Positions 1 to 7,477 of a DNA stretch of 13,885 nucleotides are shown here, one piece after another. The stretch comes from Alphaproteobacteria bacterium. Its GTDB lineage: Bacteria; Pseudomonadota; Alphaproteobacteria; Micavibrionales; UBA2020. The translations under genes were made by a program, and so were the position numbers. The stretch spans positions 1-13,885 of the forward strand of contig JAQSWE010000057.1 in assembly GCA_029266795.1 (NCBI GenBank), given 5' to 3'. Below the pieces are notes generated by a model. The model was not told where the DNA came from. It searched no databases and worked only from the letters and a program-made list of their open reading frames with translations. Within the stretch, counting starts at the first letter, position 1. Every line of letters starts with the position of its first letter.

Positions 1-165
1 GCCCTTGCCGGGATCGGAGAGAACGTCTTTCTGGCGGCGCAGCGCATCGCCCAAGTCTTTCGTCAGCAGGTCGGGATTGTTGGAATGCAGCAGTTTCGGG
101 CCATGATCGCGCGCCATTTTTGCGAAGATGAAGGCGAGCTTTAAGTTCGGAGGGATCAAGGCCAT
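1..165 (-). CDS. Unrecognised protein, N-terminal 55 residues only (runs off the window)
   Basis: An open frame starts at an ATG (complement of 163-165) and stays open to the window edge. The start is supported by an AAGGA-type ribosome binding site about 7 nt upstream, in GAAAAGGAACCGCACATG. The visible protein begins MALIPPNLKLAFIFAKMARD and continues with a charged, probably helical stretch containing Leu-Leu-Thr-Lys-Asp and Arg-Arg-Gln-Lys. There is no convincing signal peptide. I do not recognise the family. It is transcribed divergently from the histidine kinase gene across an AT-rich spacer. The function cannot be given from 55 residues. The call of a real gene rests on the good start context and on the frame filling the sequence to the edge. 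Confidence 0.7.
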   Translation of the reverse strand, partial: MALIPPNLKLAFIFAKMARDHGPKLLHSNNPDLLTKDLGDALRRQKDVLSDPGKG

Positions 166-450
166 GTGCGGTTCCTTTTCAACAGATTCTAAAAGCGTGT
201 GTGATGCACTCTTTTGTTAACATAAGCCCCATATAGCGTCAACGCATGAAGCGACCAAAATTAACGATTTATATTTACATAATCTTACATCCGAAATTTT
301 TTATGAAACTAAAAATCTCAGAAAGATGAATCGCTTAAATTTAATAACGAATTGGAAAGCCCAAACGCATTAAATGCAATCGCTGTACTAATTGTTAATT
401 CTGCCATACAGTAATGTTGTGGGTGTTTAGTTACGGGGAGATGGGTTGCA
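166..450. other. AT-rich divergent intergenic region
   Basis: This 285-nt spacer separates two divergent genes and is much richer in A+T than the flanking coding DNA, so it probably carries promoters in both directions. Reading leftward, TTGGTC, 17 nt, TATATG, or alternatively TTGACG, 16 nt, TTAACA, could serve the minus-strand gene. I found no convincing -35/-10 pair for the kinase gene. A short 11-nt near-palindrome, GCATTAAATGC, lies at 367-377. I looked for complete CtrA boxes (TTAA-N7-TTAA) and saw none. No ORF longer than about 15 codons with a sensible start is present. Confidence 0.5.
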
Positions 451-2475
451 ATGCCGGACCGGCGTAAGTCCGCACATCCGAAAACCGATCAGGACATGAT
501 GCGCTGCGTCGTGGACGCGAAAGGCGATCTCGTGTTCATCAGTCCTGCGCTCGGCTGGGCGCTGGGGCAGGGCGCGACTGCGCTTTTGAATAAACCCCTC
601 AATTCGATGATTCGCATCGTCGCCGCGCTCGACAGCACGCATCAGAGCCTCGACCTTGCCGACCTCCAATCCGGTTTCTATGAGGTCGCGCTGCTGCGCC
701 GTGAACGCGACCCTGTCGTCATTCAAGCGCGCATCGACCGCGTGGATGCCGCAGGCGGCCGCCGCTTCACCGTCATCTGGCTCGATCCCGAAGACAAATT
801 GAAGAAACAGAAGCAGCAGGGCGATTTCAACCTTGTCGCAAAAGAATTCGCGGCCTTCATCGCCGAAAACCATGAGAAACAGGAAACCGAAAGCACGGCG
901 GCCGAGCGCAAGCCTGATCTCACGCATATTTCCAAGGCTGATGGCGAGCTGCGCCACTTCCTGAACCTCTCGAACGACCTGCTGGGCGTCTATCGCCGCG
1001 ATATGTCCTTCGTGCGCGTGAACTTCGCCTTCAACCGGGTGCTGGGCTTTGCCGATCCGGAACTGAAACTGTTCCCCTTTATCGACCTCATCCATCCGGA
1101 AGAGCGCGACCATATCGTGCAATTGATGCAGAAGGTCATTCACGCGCCGCTCGATACCGAAACACGGATTGATTTTGAATGCCGCGCGCGCTGCAAGGAT
1201 GGTTCCTACCGCTGGATCGAATGGATCCACAAGGCGGGTGGCGAGCATATCTACATCGTCGGCCGCGACGTGACGGAGATCAAGCAGCATGAGATCGAAC
1301 TGCAGCGCCGCGAAGCGCAGCTATCCGAAGCGCAAAAGATCGGCCGCATGGGCCATTGGTATTGGGAAGTCGGTCAATCCGGCATCGAATGGTCGGAACA
1401 GATTTATACGACCTTCGGCGTCGATCACGACAAATACAAGCCGACCATCGATAACGTCAGTGCGATGCTGCTGAAACGCGATCTTGGCCGCATCATGCGC
1501 GTGTTCCAGCGTGCCTTGGTGCGCAAGCGTGACTATGCGCTGGAATTCAGCGTGCGTCGCCCGACTGGTGGCATCAGATATGTACGCTGCGAAGGCCGCT
1601 GCAAGGTCAACATGAAGACTGGCGAGGTCGAAGCGCTGTTCGGCATCATGCAGGACATCACCGAACGCACGCAGCACGAAAAACAATTGCGCGAAGCGAA
1701 GGAAGCAGCGGAAAGCGCCTATGCGTCGAAAACGCGCTTCCTTGCCAACATGTCGCACGAATTGCGCACACCGCTGAACGCCATTATCGGCTTCTCCGAA
1801 ATGATCCAGCGCCAGTTGCTGGGGCCGATGGGCAATGCCCGCTATCTCGATTACATCAGCGGCATCCGTCAGTCGGGCGAACACCTGCTCGACCTTATCA
1901 ACGACATCCTCGACATGTCGAAGATCGAAGTGGGCAAGTATGAATTGTATGTCGAGGAATTGAATGTCGGCAAAATCATCCGCCTTGCCATCCACATGGT
2001 CGAGGGCCGCGCGCATGAAGTGCAGGTGAAGCTGGTCGCCGACGACATTCCCGACGATATCCATATCATGGCGGACCGCCGCGCGGTCATGCAGATATTG
2101 CTGAACCTGATGTCGAACGCGGTCAAGTTCACGAAACCCGGCGGCACGGTCGATGTGCGCTGCTTCCCCGAACTGGGCGGGGTCGCGATGGTCGTATCGG
2201 ATACCGGCGTCGGCATCCCGCGCGAAAAGCTGGATGTGGTGACGCTGCCGTTCGAGCAGGTATCTTCCGAATTCACGCGCAACCATGAGGGATCCGGCCT
2301 CGGGCTTGCTATCACCAAGGATCTGGTGGAGCTGCATGGCGGCACCATCGGTATTGACAGCGAAGTCGGCGTCGGCACGATCGTGACGGTTGTGCTGCCG
2401 GAAAAAGTGCCGGAAGGCAAAAAAGTGCAGGCTGCAGAAAACGCCGCCCGCCGCGATCTCGAAAGCGCGGGATAA
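451..2475 (+). CDS. Soluble multi-PAS sensor histidine kinase (PleC/DivJ-like core)
   Basis: A 674-aa sensor kinase that should autophosphorylate on His and pass phosphate to a response regulator not encoded here. A divergent PAS-like segment (about residues 15-115) is followed by a linker, a PAS/PAC domain (about 165-280) and a second PAS_3-like domain (about 295-410). The HisKA domain (about 424-495) contains MSHELRTPLNAIIGF with phospho-acceptor H436, and the conserved GPMGNARYLDYI stretch common in alphaproteobacterial kinases. The HATPase domain (about 537-652) has an N box with N556, a G1 box DTGVGIP (D584) and a G2 box GSGLGLA (G614-G618). No transmembrane segment, signal peptide or receiver domain is visible, so it should be cytosolic. 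The start follows a GGGGAG ribosome binding site at 435-440. The signal sensed is unknown. The next gene starts 7 nt after its stop. Confidence 0.95.
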   Translation: MPDRRKSAHPKTDQDMMRCVVDAKGDLVFISPALGWALGQGATALLNKPLNSMIRIVAALDSTHQSLDLADLQSGFYEVALLRRERDPVVIQARIDRVDAAGGRRFTVIWLDPEDKLKKQKQQGDFNLVAKEFAAFIAENHEKQETESTAAERKPDLTHISKADGELRHFLNLSNDLLGVYRRDMSFVRVNFAFNRVLGFADPELKLFPFIDLIHPEERDHIVQLMQKVIHAPLDTETRIDFECRARCKDGSYRWIEWIHKAGGEHIYIVGRDVTEIKQHEIELQRREAQLSEAQKIGRMGHWYWEVGQSGIEWSEQIYTTFGVDHDKYKPTIDNVSAMLLKRDLGRIMRVFQRALVRKRDYALEFSVRRPTGGIRYVRCEGRCKVNMKTGEVEALFGIMQDITERTQHEKQLREAKEAAESAYASKTRFLANMSHELRTPLNAIIGFSEMIQRQLLGPMGNARYLDYISGIRQSGEHLLDLINDILDMSKIEVGKYELYVEELNVGKIIRLAIHMVEGRAHEVQVKLVADDIPDDIHIMADRRAVMQILLNLMSNAVKFTKPGGTVDVRCFPELGGVAMVVSDTGVGIPREKLDVVTLPFEQVSSEFTRNHEGSGLGLAITKDLVELHGGTIGIDSEVGVGTIVTVVLPEKVPEGKKVQAAENAARRDLESAG

Positions 2476-2482
2476 TCAGAAA

Positions 2483-3499
2483 ATGAATCGGCACGGCTTC
2501 ATCGTCAGCCCCACGGGGGATCTCGGCGCGACCTTCAATCCCGCTGCCGCGAAATTCGATGACGGGCGCTACGTTTTACTGGTGCGGTCAGTACCTGCGG
2601 GTTACGAAAAAATTGGACCGGTAAATTCCTTCACCGGCAACTATACCTCGCATATCAGCCTGTGGGATGCGCAATCACCGACGGGACCGTTCAAGCTTCT
2701 GGATGAAAAGGCGATTGCGCCTGACCAGCCCTTTGACCAATACGGTGCCGAAGACCCGCGCATCACCAAGGTCGGTGATACGTATTACATTTTCTACACT
2801 TCAATCGCCAAGCCCCTTGACCAACCCGATGCCGGCGACGGCATCCGCATCGCGATGGCCAGCACGAAGGATTTCAAGACCTTTGAAAAACACGGCACCA
2901 TAGGACCTGACCGCCGCTGCAAGGCAGGGTTGGTGTTCGAGACCACGGGAAATTTGTTTTTCATGTGGAAAGACGAACAGGTGCATGAACGCACGATGCT
3001 GACGCCGCTGCCGAAGAATTTCGACATCAAAGACGTGAAGGCCTGGGAAAATTTCTGGACGGGGCGCGACATCGAAAAAGACCTGTTACTCGGCGCTGGG
3101 GGCAAGCATGAAGGTCTCGGCGTCGAGCCCGGCGCGCCGCCCATCGAGATCGAGGAAGGGCTGCTGCTTGCCTATTCCAGCATCTCGTCGGATTTCAACT
3201 GGACGATTTCACTTCTCCTGCTCGACAAGAACGATCCAACCAAGATCCTCGCCAAATCCGCCAAGCCGATGCTGCGGCCGGAGATGGATTACGAGCTGAA
3301 GGGCGACGTTAATAATGTTGTCTTTCCCTGCGGCGCGGTAATCGACGACGACCGCCTCTATGTCTATTACGGCGGTGCCGATAAAATCTGCGCGGTTGCA
3401 TCGGAAAGTATGGATGACGTGAAGTCTGCACTTGGCCTTCCTGTTTCCAAGGCGGATTCAGCACATAAAAAGCTATCTTCAGAAGGACACAAACCATGA
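2483..3499 (+). CDS. GH130-type glycosidase / mannoside phosphorylase-like protein
   Basis: A 338-aa protein resembling glycoside hydrolase family 130, five-bladed beta-propeller enzymes acting mainly on beta-mannosides by phosphorolysis or hydrolysis. Supporting motifs are FNPAAAKFDDGRYVLLVRS (18-36), GAEDPRITKVGDTYYIFYTS (88-107, with family-typical Glu90/Asp91), GVEPGAPPIEIEEGLLLAYSS around 213-233 and VFPCGAVIDDDRLYVYYGGA around 280-299. In many phosphorylases the third motif ends in YHG; here it is YSS, so phosphate use is uncertain. No signal peptide is present, so it is probably cytosolic. I chose the ATG at 2483, 7 nt after the kinase stop, because the family alignment begins there. 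The frame is open upstream only inside the kinase gene. The ribosome binding site is weak, suggesting coupling to the kinase. Its stop overlaps the next start as ATGA. Substrate is unknown. Confidence 0.85.
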   Translation: MNRHGFIVSPTGDLGATFNPAAAKFDDGRYVLLVRSVPAGYEKIGPVNSFTGNYTSHISLWDAQSPTGPFKLLDEKAIAPDQPFDQYGAEDPRITKVGDTYYIFYTSIAKPLDQPDAGDGIRIAMASTKDFKTFEKHGTIGPDRRCKAGLVFETTGNLFFMWKDEQVHERTMLTPLPKNFDIKDVKAWENFWTGRDIEKDLLLGAGGKHEGLGVEPGAPPIEIEEGLLLAYSSISSDFNWTISLLLLDKNDPTKILAKSAKPMLRPEMDYELKGDVNNVVFPCGAVIDDDRLYVYYGGADKICAVASESMDDVKSALGLPVSKADSAHKKLSSEGHKP

Positions 3500-3948
3500 A
3501 AACCGTGATCGTTGCCGCAATATGCCTGGCTGTCGCCCTGTCTTCTCCCGCATTTGCAAAAAATAATGGCAACCATGGCAACGGACATGGGAAGTCCAAG
3601 GGGAGGTGGGAAAATTCAGAAAGTTATAATCATGGCGGCGGCAAACATTCTGGCCGCAGCGACAGGGATGTATTACGCGAATATGTGCTGGGCCATTATC
3701 GTAAAAACTGCCCTCCCGGCCTTGCCAAGAAAAACCCGCCCTGTATTCCGCCGGGACAAGCAAAGAAATTTTCGGTCGGAGATCACCTGCCCGAGGGTGG
3801 CTATGAACCGTTGCCTGACTATGTCCTTGATCAATTGACGCCGCCACAACATGGCATGTATGTCCGGATGGACCGCAATGTTTATTTGATTACCGAGGGC
3901 ACACGCAAAGTTCTCGATGCCATCGAGCTGTTTTCGGCGGTCGATTAA
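3496..3948 (+). CDS. Small secreted RcnB/DUF1236-like protein
   Basis: A 150-aa exported protein. A signal peptide of about 21 residues (MKTVIVAAICLAVALSSPAF, then Ala) is followed by a Gly/His/Asn/Lys-rich segment (22-53) and a charged helical piece. Next comes a CPPGLAKK...CIPPGQAKK module (72-91) with Cys72 and Cys83, and a C-terminal beta-rich segment, YVRMDRNVYLITEGTRKVLD (122-141). The CPPG/PPGQAKK pattern and the C-terminal block are typical of small periplasmic RcnB-like/DUF1236 proteins; RcnB itself modulates nickel/cobalt export in E. coli. Metal binding by the His-rich part is possible but only inferred. The start overlaps the GH130 stop as ATGA, with AGAAGGA upstream, so translation is probably coupled. 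The stop abuts the stop of the convergent SDR gene with no intervening base. A related C-terminus occurs in the protein at 9971-10378. Confidence 0.78.
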   Translation: MKTVIVAAICLAVALSSPAFAKNNGNHGNGHGKSKGRWENSESYNHGGGKHSGRSDRDVLREYVLGHYRKNCPPGLAKKNPPCIPPGQAKKFSVGDHLPEGGYEPLPDYVLDQLTPPQHGMYVRMDRNVYLITEGTRKVLDAIELFSAVD

Positions 3949-4920
3949 TCATTTACCCGCGGACTGCTCTTTATCCTCGAACCGCAGAAATGCGGCAGTA
4001 TCATCGTCGATTTCCAAGCAGGCTTGCAGCCCCGAGCGAAAATCAGGGTGCAGCAGCGTCACGCCGAGTTCGTTTTTCAACCGGTCGTTCTTGATGCGCT
4101 TATTGTCTTTGTAAAAGCTGCGCACGATGGGCGCCATTTCGGTCTGCTCGAATTCCGTCATCGGCGGCGCATCGATCCCGATCAGGTTGCAGGCAAATGT
4201 CACAACCTCGTGGCTGGGCGATGGCATGTCATCGGAGAGGTTGTATATGGCGCCGGGATTGGGCTTATTCATCGACCCGATCAGCGCCTGCACGATATCG
4301 TCCACATGGATGCGGTTGAAGACATGCCCTGGCTTGTCGATGCGGCGTGCGGTGCCGGCGCGTACGGAATCGATTGCACTGCGGCCGGGGCCATAAATAC
4401 CGGAGAGGCGGAAGATATGCAGCGGCAGCCCGTCATTGAGGTGCAGGAAATTCCATTGCTGCTCGGCGCGTAAACGCAAGCTGCCCCGGCGGCTCGTGGG
4501 TTCCGTCGCTGCTTTCTCGTCGATCCAGTTACCGTCTTGGTTGCCATAGACGCCGGTTGTGGAAAGGTAACCGACCCATTCGATATTCGGCATGCTGGCA
4601 ATGTCGAATCCATGCGCATCAACGACGGGGTCGCCATCCGCACCCGGCGGGATGGAAATCAGCACATGCGTCACATCAGCGAAGGTCTCGAAAGGGTCGT
4701 TGATGGTATGCGTCTGGTCATACAGCATCGCATCGATGCCGGATTGCTTCAGGAAAGCACGTTTATCAGGGTCTGTCGTGGTACCCGCAATTTTCCAGCC
4801 GAATTCACGCAAGCGTTCGCCGAGGAAACTGGCGGTGTAGCCATAGCCGAAGCAGAACAGTTTTTTGTCGCGCGCGGCGGGCTGGATGGGTTCAATCTTG
4901 TCGCGCATGCCGTCCACCAT
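3949..4920 (-). CDS. YeeZ-like NAD(P)-binding SDR/epimerase-family protein
   Basis: A 323-aa Rossmann-fold protein of the atypical extended SDR type, resembling E. coli YeeZ and NAD-dependent epimerases. The nucleotide loop is FGYGYTASFLGERL (24-37), a GxGxxA variant of the usual GxxGxxG. A conserved STTGVYG (120-126) is the counterpart of the epimerase SS..VYG block. The canonical YxxxK is replaced by an Arg-containing stretch (RRGSLRLRAE, 144-153), which I believe is usual for YeeZ-like members and argues against classical epimerase chemistry. FRLSGIYGPGRSAID follows, as in extended SDRs. The substrate is unknown. The start lies 8 nt after the glutathione S-transferase stop. An in-frame ATG at codon 5 (4906-4908), with GGTGGA upstream, is an alternative start. 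It is last in the minus-strand operon and abuts the convergent secreted-protein gene. Confidence 0.85.
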   Translation of the reverse strand: MVDGMRDKIEPIQPAARDKKLFCFGYGYTASFLGERLREFGWKIAGTTTDPDKRAFLKQSGIDAMLYDQTHTINDPFETFADVTHVLISIPPGADGDPVVDAHGFDIASMPNIEWVGYLSTTGVYGNQDGNWIDEKAATEPTSRRGSLRLRAEQQWNFLHLNDGLPLHIFRLSGIYGPGRSAIDSVRAGTARRIDKPGHVFNRIHVDDIVQALIGSMNKPNPGAIYNLSDDMPSPSHEVVTFACNLIGIDAPPMTEFEQTEMAPIVRSFYKDNKRIKNDRLKNELGVTLLHPDFRSGLQACLEIDDDTAAFLRFEDKEQSAGK

Positions 4921-4928
4921 CCAGTTGA

Positions 4929-5597
4929 TCAGAAATCGAGGTTCTGATAATGGCTGGGCGGGGAGAAGCCCGGAATGCTGTCATCCAGCAGCGGCTTGAA
5001 GGAAGGGCGCGACTTGATGCGCACATACCAGTCCTTCGCGGCTTTGTGCTCTTCCCAAGGCACATCGCCGATATAGTCGATCGCGGAAAGATGTGCGGCG
5101 GCGGTGACGTCGGCAAGCGAAATATCATCGCCAGCCAGCCAGCGGCGGCGCTCGGTCAGGAAGCCGATGTAATCAAGGTGGTAATGGATGTTCGCATGAC
5201 CTGCGCGGATGGAGGGGCCGTGGGGCTCTCCCATCTTCAGGAAGCGTTTCATCATCTTTTCACCGACGAGGTTTTCAGTCACCTCGGCGTTGAATTTCTG
5301 GTCGAACCAGGCGACCAGGCGGCGGGTTTCCGCACGCTGCAGCGGGTCGCGGCCCATCAGGTCGATCGTATTGTATACCTCGTTCAAATATTCCGAGATG
5401 ACCTGGCTATCGGTCAGGATCGTGCCGTCGGGTTCGATTAATACCGGCACATCGCCGGCCGGATTGAGGGCGAGGAATTCGGTGCGGCGTTCCCAGATTT
5501 TTTCGATCTTCAGGTCGAAGTCGAGCTTCTTCTCGGCGAGCGCAATGCGCACTTTCCGTGACGATGGATGCAGCCATAGGTGATAGAGCGTCCTCAT
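4929..5597 (-). CDS. Glutathione S-transferase
   Basis: A 222-aa cytosolic GST, normal length for the family. The N-terminal thioredoxin-like domain has HPSSRKVRIAL (10-20), whose Ser12/Ser13 are the probable glutathione-activating residues. It also has NPAGDVPVL with cis-Pro51, and LTDSQVISEYL with Asp63-Ser64, which usually contact the gamma-glutamyl group. The C-terminal helical domain carries the N-capping box DDISLADV (Ser160, Asp163). The family conjugates or otherwise handles electrophiles with glutathione; the specific substrate is not evident. The ATG at 5595-5597 fits the family start, but the ribosome binding site is poor. It sits 65 nt downstream of the second YceI gene and 8 nt upstream of the SDR gene. 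It may be read from the upstream operon or from a weak promoter in the gap. Confidence 0.95.
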   Translation of the reverse strand: MRTLYHLWLHPSSRKVRIALAEKKLDFDLKIEKIWERRTEFLALNPAGDVPVLIEPDGTILTDSQVISEYLNEVYNTIDLMGRDPLQRAETRRLVAWFDQKFNAEVTENLVGEKMMKRFLKMGEPHGPSIRAGHANIHYHLDYIGFLTERRRWLAGDDISLADVTAAAHLSAIDYIGDVPWEEHKAAKDWYVRIKSRPSFKPLLDDSIPGFSPPSHYQNLDF

Positions 5598-5662
5598 TCC
5601 ATTGAATTTAAAGAACGAATCGCTCAGCTACAATTGTAAAATCAGGAAAGGTGGCCCCGAGC

Positions 5663-6316
5663 CTACTTTGTTCCCGCTTTGTCGGCGGTCGCGGTGAGTT
5701 TCACCTCGACCTCGATATCATTTGCAATAACGCTGGGATCGGCCCAATCGCCTGTTCCCAGAGAGAATTTGGAGCGATCAAGCGTCACTTTCCCGTTCAT
5801 AACGGCGGTGTCTTTGCCAGAGTCCTTGGTATCTATCGCGAGCGTAAAGGGCAATTCGATTTGCTGCACCGTGCCATGCAGTGTCAGCGTGGCTTCCGCG
5901 ACATAGCTGCCGTCATCCTTTTTGGTGATCTTCTGCGTTTCGAATCGTGCCTTCGGGAATTGCGGGATGTCCAGCCAGTCGGCGCCGAACAGGCTTTTGT
6001 TGCGGTCCGTGTCGCGGGCGTCGATGGTGGTCAGGTCGATATCAACCGTGACCTTCGACTGGTCCAATTGCGCATCGTCAAAATAGATGGCGGGCGTGAA
6101 GCTGCGGATCTCGCCGTCGAAATCCTTGCCCATCTGTTTGCCCTTGAAGGTGATGCTGCTTTCCTTCTCCACCATCTTCCATTCGCGCGCCGCAGGGGCT
6201 GGCGGCGCAGCGCGGACAACTGCCGCTTCGGGATCAAGCGCGGCAGGCGCCGTTTCTTGGGCAAGGGCGCAAGTAGGTGCGAGTAACAGCAAAAGAGCGA
6301 GCAATATCTGTCTCAT
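5663..6316 (-). CDS. YceI family periplasmic protein (second copy, with Ala/Pro-rich linker)
   Basis: A 217-aa exported lipocalin-like protein. The signal peptide MRQILLALLLLLAPTCALA is probably cleaved before Gln20. An Ala/Pro-rich linker (about 21-43) precedes the YceI domain, which starts near EWKMVEKESSITFKGKQMGK. YceI hallmarks are F/Y-rich beta strands, IDLTTIDARDTDRNKSLFGA (approximately 93-112), FPKARFE, a LTLHGTVQQIELPFTL strand and RSKFSLGTGDW. The fold binds long polyisoprenoid chains such as quinone precursors. Whether this protein does so is inferred. The ATG lies 2 nt after the cytochrome b561 stop, which indicates one transcript. The long linker and divergent core separate it from the copy at 6878-7477, so the two may bind different ligands or partners. 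Confidence 0.94.
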   Translation of the reverse strand: MRQILLALLLLLAPTCALAQETAPAALDPEAAVVRAAPPAPAAREWKMVEKESSITFKGKQMGKDFDGEIRSFTPAIYFDDAQLDQSKVTVDIDLTTIDARDTDRNKSLFGADWLDIPQFPKARFETQKITKKDDGSYVAEATLTLHGTVQQIELPFTLAIDTKDSGKDTAVMNGKVTLDRSKFSLGTGDWADPSVIANDIEVEVKLTATADKAGTK

Positions 6317-6318
6317 GG

Positions 6319-6870
6319 TCAGGGTCTTCCGAACGGGAGCATGCGTTTGAGGGTTGCGTCTTTGGATATGAAATGATGCTTCAGCGCCGCGCCGATATGG
6401 ACCGCGATCATGCCGATCAGCGCATAGGCAAGGTATTCATGCAGGGCGGAAAGATTTTCGGCAAGACCGTCGTTCTTCTCCACAAGATTGGGAAGCGGCA
6501 GCACACCGAACACCGTGACGGTGCGCCCAAAAGCCGATGACATGATCCAGCCGGATAGCGGCATCCCGAACAGGCAGATATAGAGGAAGAAATGCCCCGC
6601 ATGCGCCGCCACGCGTTCCCACAAGGCCATACCGCGCACGAGCGGCGGTTTCTTGGAATAGACATGCCACAATACGCGGAAGAACGTCGCTGTCAGCACA
6701 AGGATGCCGAACGATTTATGCAGGCCGTAAATCGGGATCAGCGCCGCGTTTTTGTCCGCGCGGACCATGTAAAGCCCTACACCCAGCAGGCAAAGTACGG
6801 TGATGCTGGTCAGCCAGTGAAATGTCTTGCTGACCGCGCCGTATTTCTCGGGGGAGTTTTTGAGCTGCAT
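6319..6870 (-). CDS. Cytochrome b561 (CybB/YceJ-type, di-haem membrane protein)
   Basis: A 183-aa inner-membrane cytochrome of the bacterial b561 family. Four transmembrane helices are visible, at about 17-36, 48-69, 88-109 and 140-162. Likely haem ligands are His18 (KTFHWL), His51 (GLHKSFG), His144 (ALHEYLAY) and His158 (AVHIGAALKHH), matching the spacing in E. coli CybB. CybB transfers electrons between ubiquinol and superoxide or other acceptors. The gene is sandwiched between two YceI genes (7 nt after the first, 2 nt before the second). This echoes the E. coli yceJ-yceI pair and supports a joint quinone/redox role. The ribosome binding site is AGGA, about 6 nt before the ATG. Protein length and helix layout are normal for the family. 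Confidence 0.95.
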   Translation of the reverse strand: MQLKNSPEKYGAVSKTFHWLTSITVLCLLGVGLYMVRADKNAALIPIYGLHKSFGILVLTATFFRVLWHVYSKKPPLVRGMALWERVAAHAGHFFLYICLFGMPLSGWIMSSAFGRTVTVFGVLPLPNLVEKNDGLAENLSALHEYLAYALIGMIAVHIGAALKHHFISKDATLKRMLPFGRP

Positions 6871-6877
6871 TGCGATC

Positions 6878-7477
6878 CTACTTGGCGTTCATGCCTTCGA
6901 AATCCTGGCGGATGCCCTCGACCTCGATTGTGATTGTAACATCATCTCCGACATCGGGCAGGTATTTGACCATGCCAAACTCCGACCGTTTTAACGTGGC
7001 AGATGCCGAAAAACCTGCAAGGTGATTTTTAGTATAGGGGTGATTTCCGGATTTATTATAGGTGACGTTCAGGGTTACAGGTTTTGTCACCCCCAGCAGC
7101 GTCAGGTCGCCGGTGACACTGCCGGTTTTATCCCCCGTTTTTGTGACGCCCGTGCTTTTGAACGTCATTTTGGGGAATTTTTTGGCGTTCAGCAGCGCGT
7201 CAGCCGTGACTGCATCGTCCCATTCGTTCGATCCCATATCAACGCTTGACGTATCGATCGTCACATCGATGGTCGAGGCCGCAGGGTTCTTTTCATCGAA
7301 AGTGAAGGATCCGTCGAGTTTGTTAAAGCGTCCATGCGAATGCGAAAAACCAAGATGGCTCACCGAAAACAGGATTTGCGTATGCGCGGGATCGAAACTG
7401 TACTTATCGGGGGCTGCAAGGGCAGGCGTCGCCGCCAGTAGCAACGCGATAAAACCCAAAACCGCGCGCGTGATCAT
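6878..7477 (-). CDS. yceI: YceI family periplasmic protein (first copy)
   Basis: A 199-aa exported protein close to classical YceI. The signal peptide MITRAVLGFIALLLAATPAL is followed by cleavage near Ala21/Ala22. The mature part opens with YSFDPAHTQILFSVSHLGFS, the standard first strands. It then has IDTSSVDMGSNEWDDAV, FPKMTFKST, LTLLGVTKPVTLNV and the C-terminal RSEFGMVKYLPDVGDDVTI. The family is a beta-barrel binder of isoprenoid lipids. I place the start at the ATG at 7475-7477, because it gives a clean signal peptide and has AGAAGG upstream. The frame is open further, to 7528, but only inside accC. Its ATG overlaps the accC stop as ATGA, so a periplasmic protein is translationally coupled to a cytosolic biotin carboxylase. 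Cytochrome b561 follows 7 nt later. Confidence 0.95.
   Translation of the reverse strand: MITRAVLGFIALLLAATPALAAPDKYSFDPAHTQILFSVSHLGFSHSHGRFNKLDGSFTFDEKNPAASTIDVTIDTSSVDMGSNEWDDAVTADALLNAKKFPKMTFKSTGVTKTGDKTGSVTGDLTLLGVTKPVTLNVTYNKSGNHPYTKNHLAGFSASATLKRSEFGMVKYLPDVGDDVTITIEVEGIRQDFEGMNAK

Noticed and set aside
166..450. CtrA boxes in the divergent spacer
   Set aside because: Several TTAA words occur, as expected in AT-rich DNA, but none has the TTAA-N7-TTAA spacing.
1321..2337. Long 338-codon minus-strand frame opposite the histidine kinase
   Set aside because: It is the antisense shadow of a clear kinase gene in high-GC DNA; it has no recognisable domain, and histidine/aspartate-rich composition typical of complementary frames.
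2390..2482. Upstream extension of the GH130-like frame
   Set aside because: It lies within the kinase coding sequence; the family similarity begins just after the ATG at 2483.
4360..4420. Loss of the SDR YxxxK motif as sign of a dead enzyme
   Set aside because: The Arg-containing replacement appears to be a feature of YeeZ-like proteins, so it is not evidence of decay.
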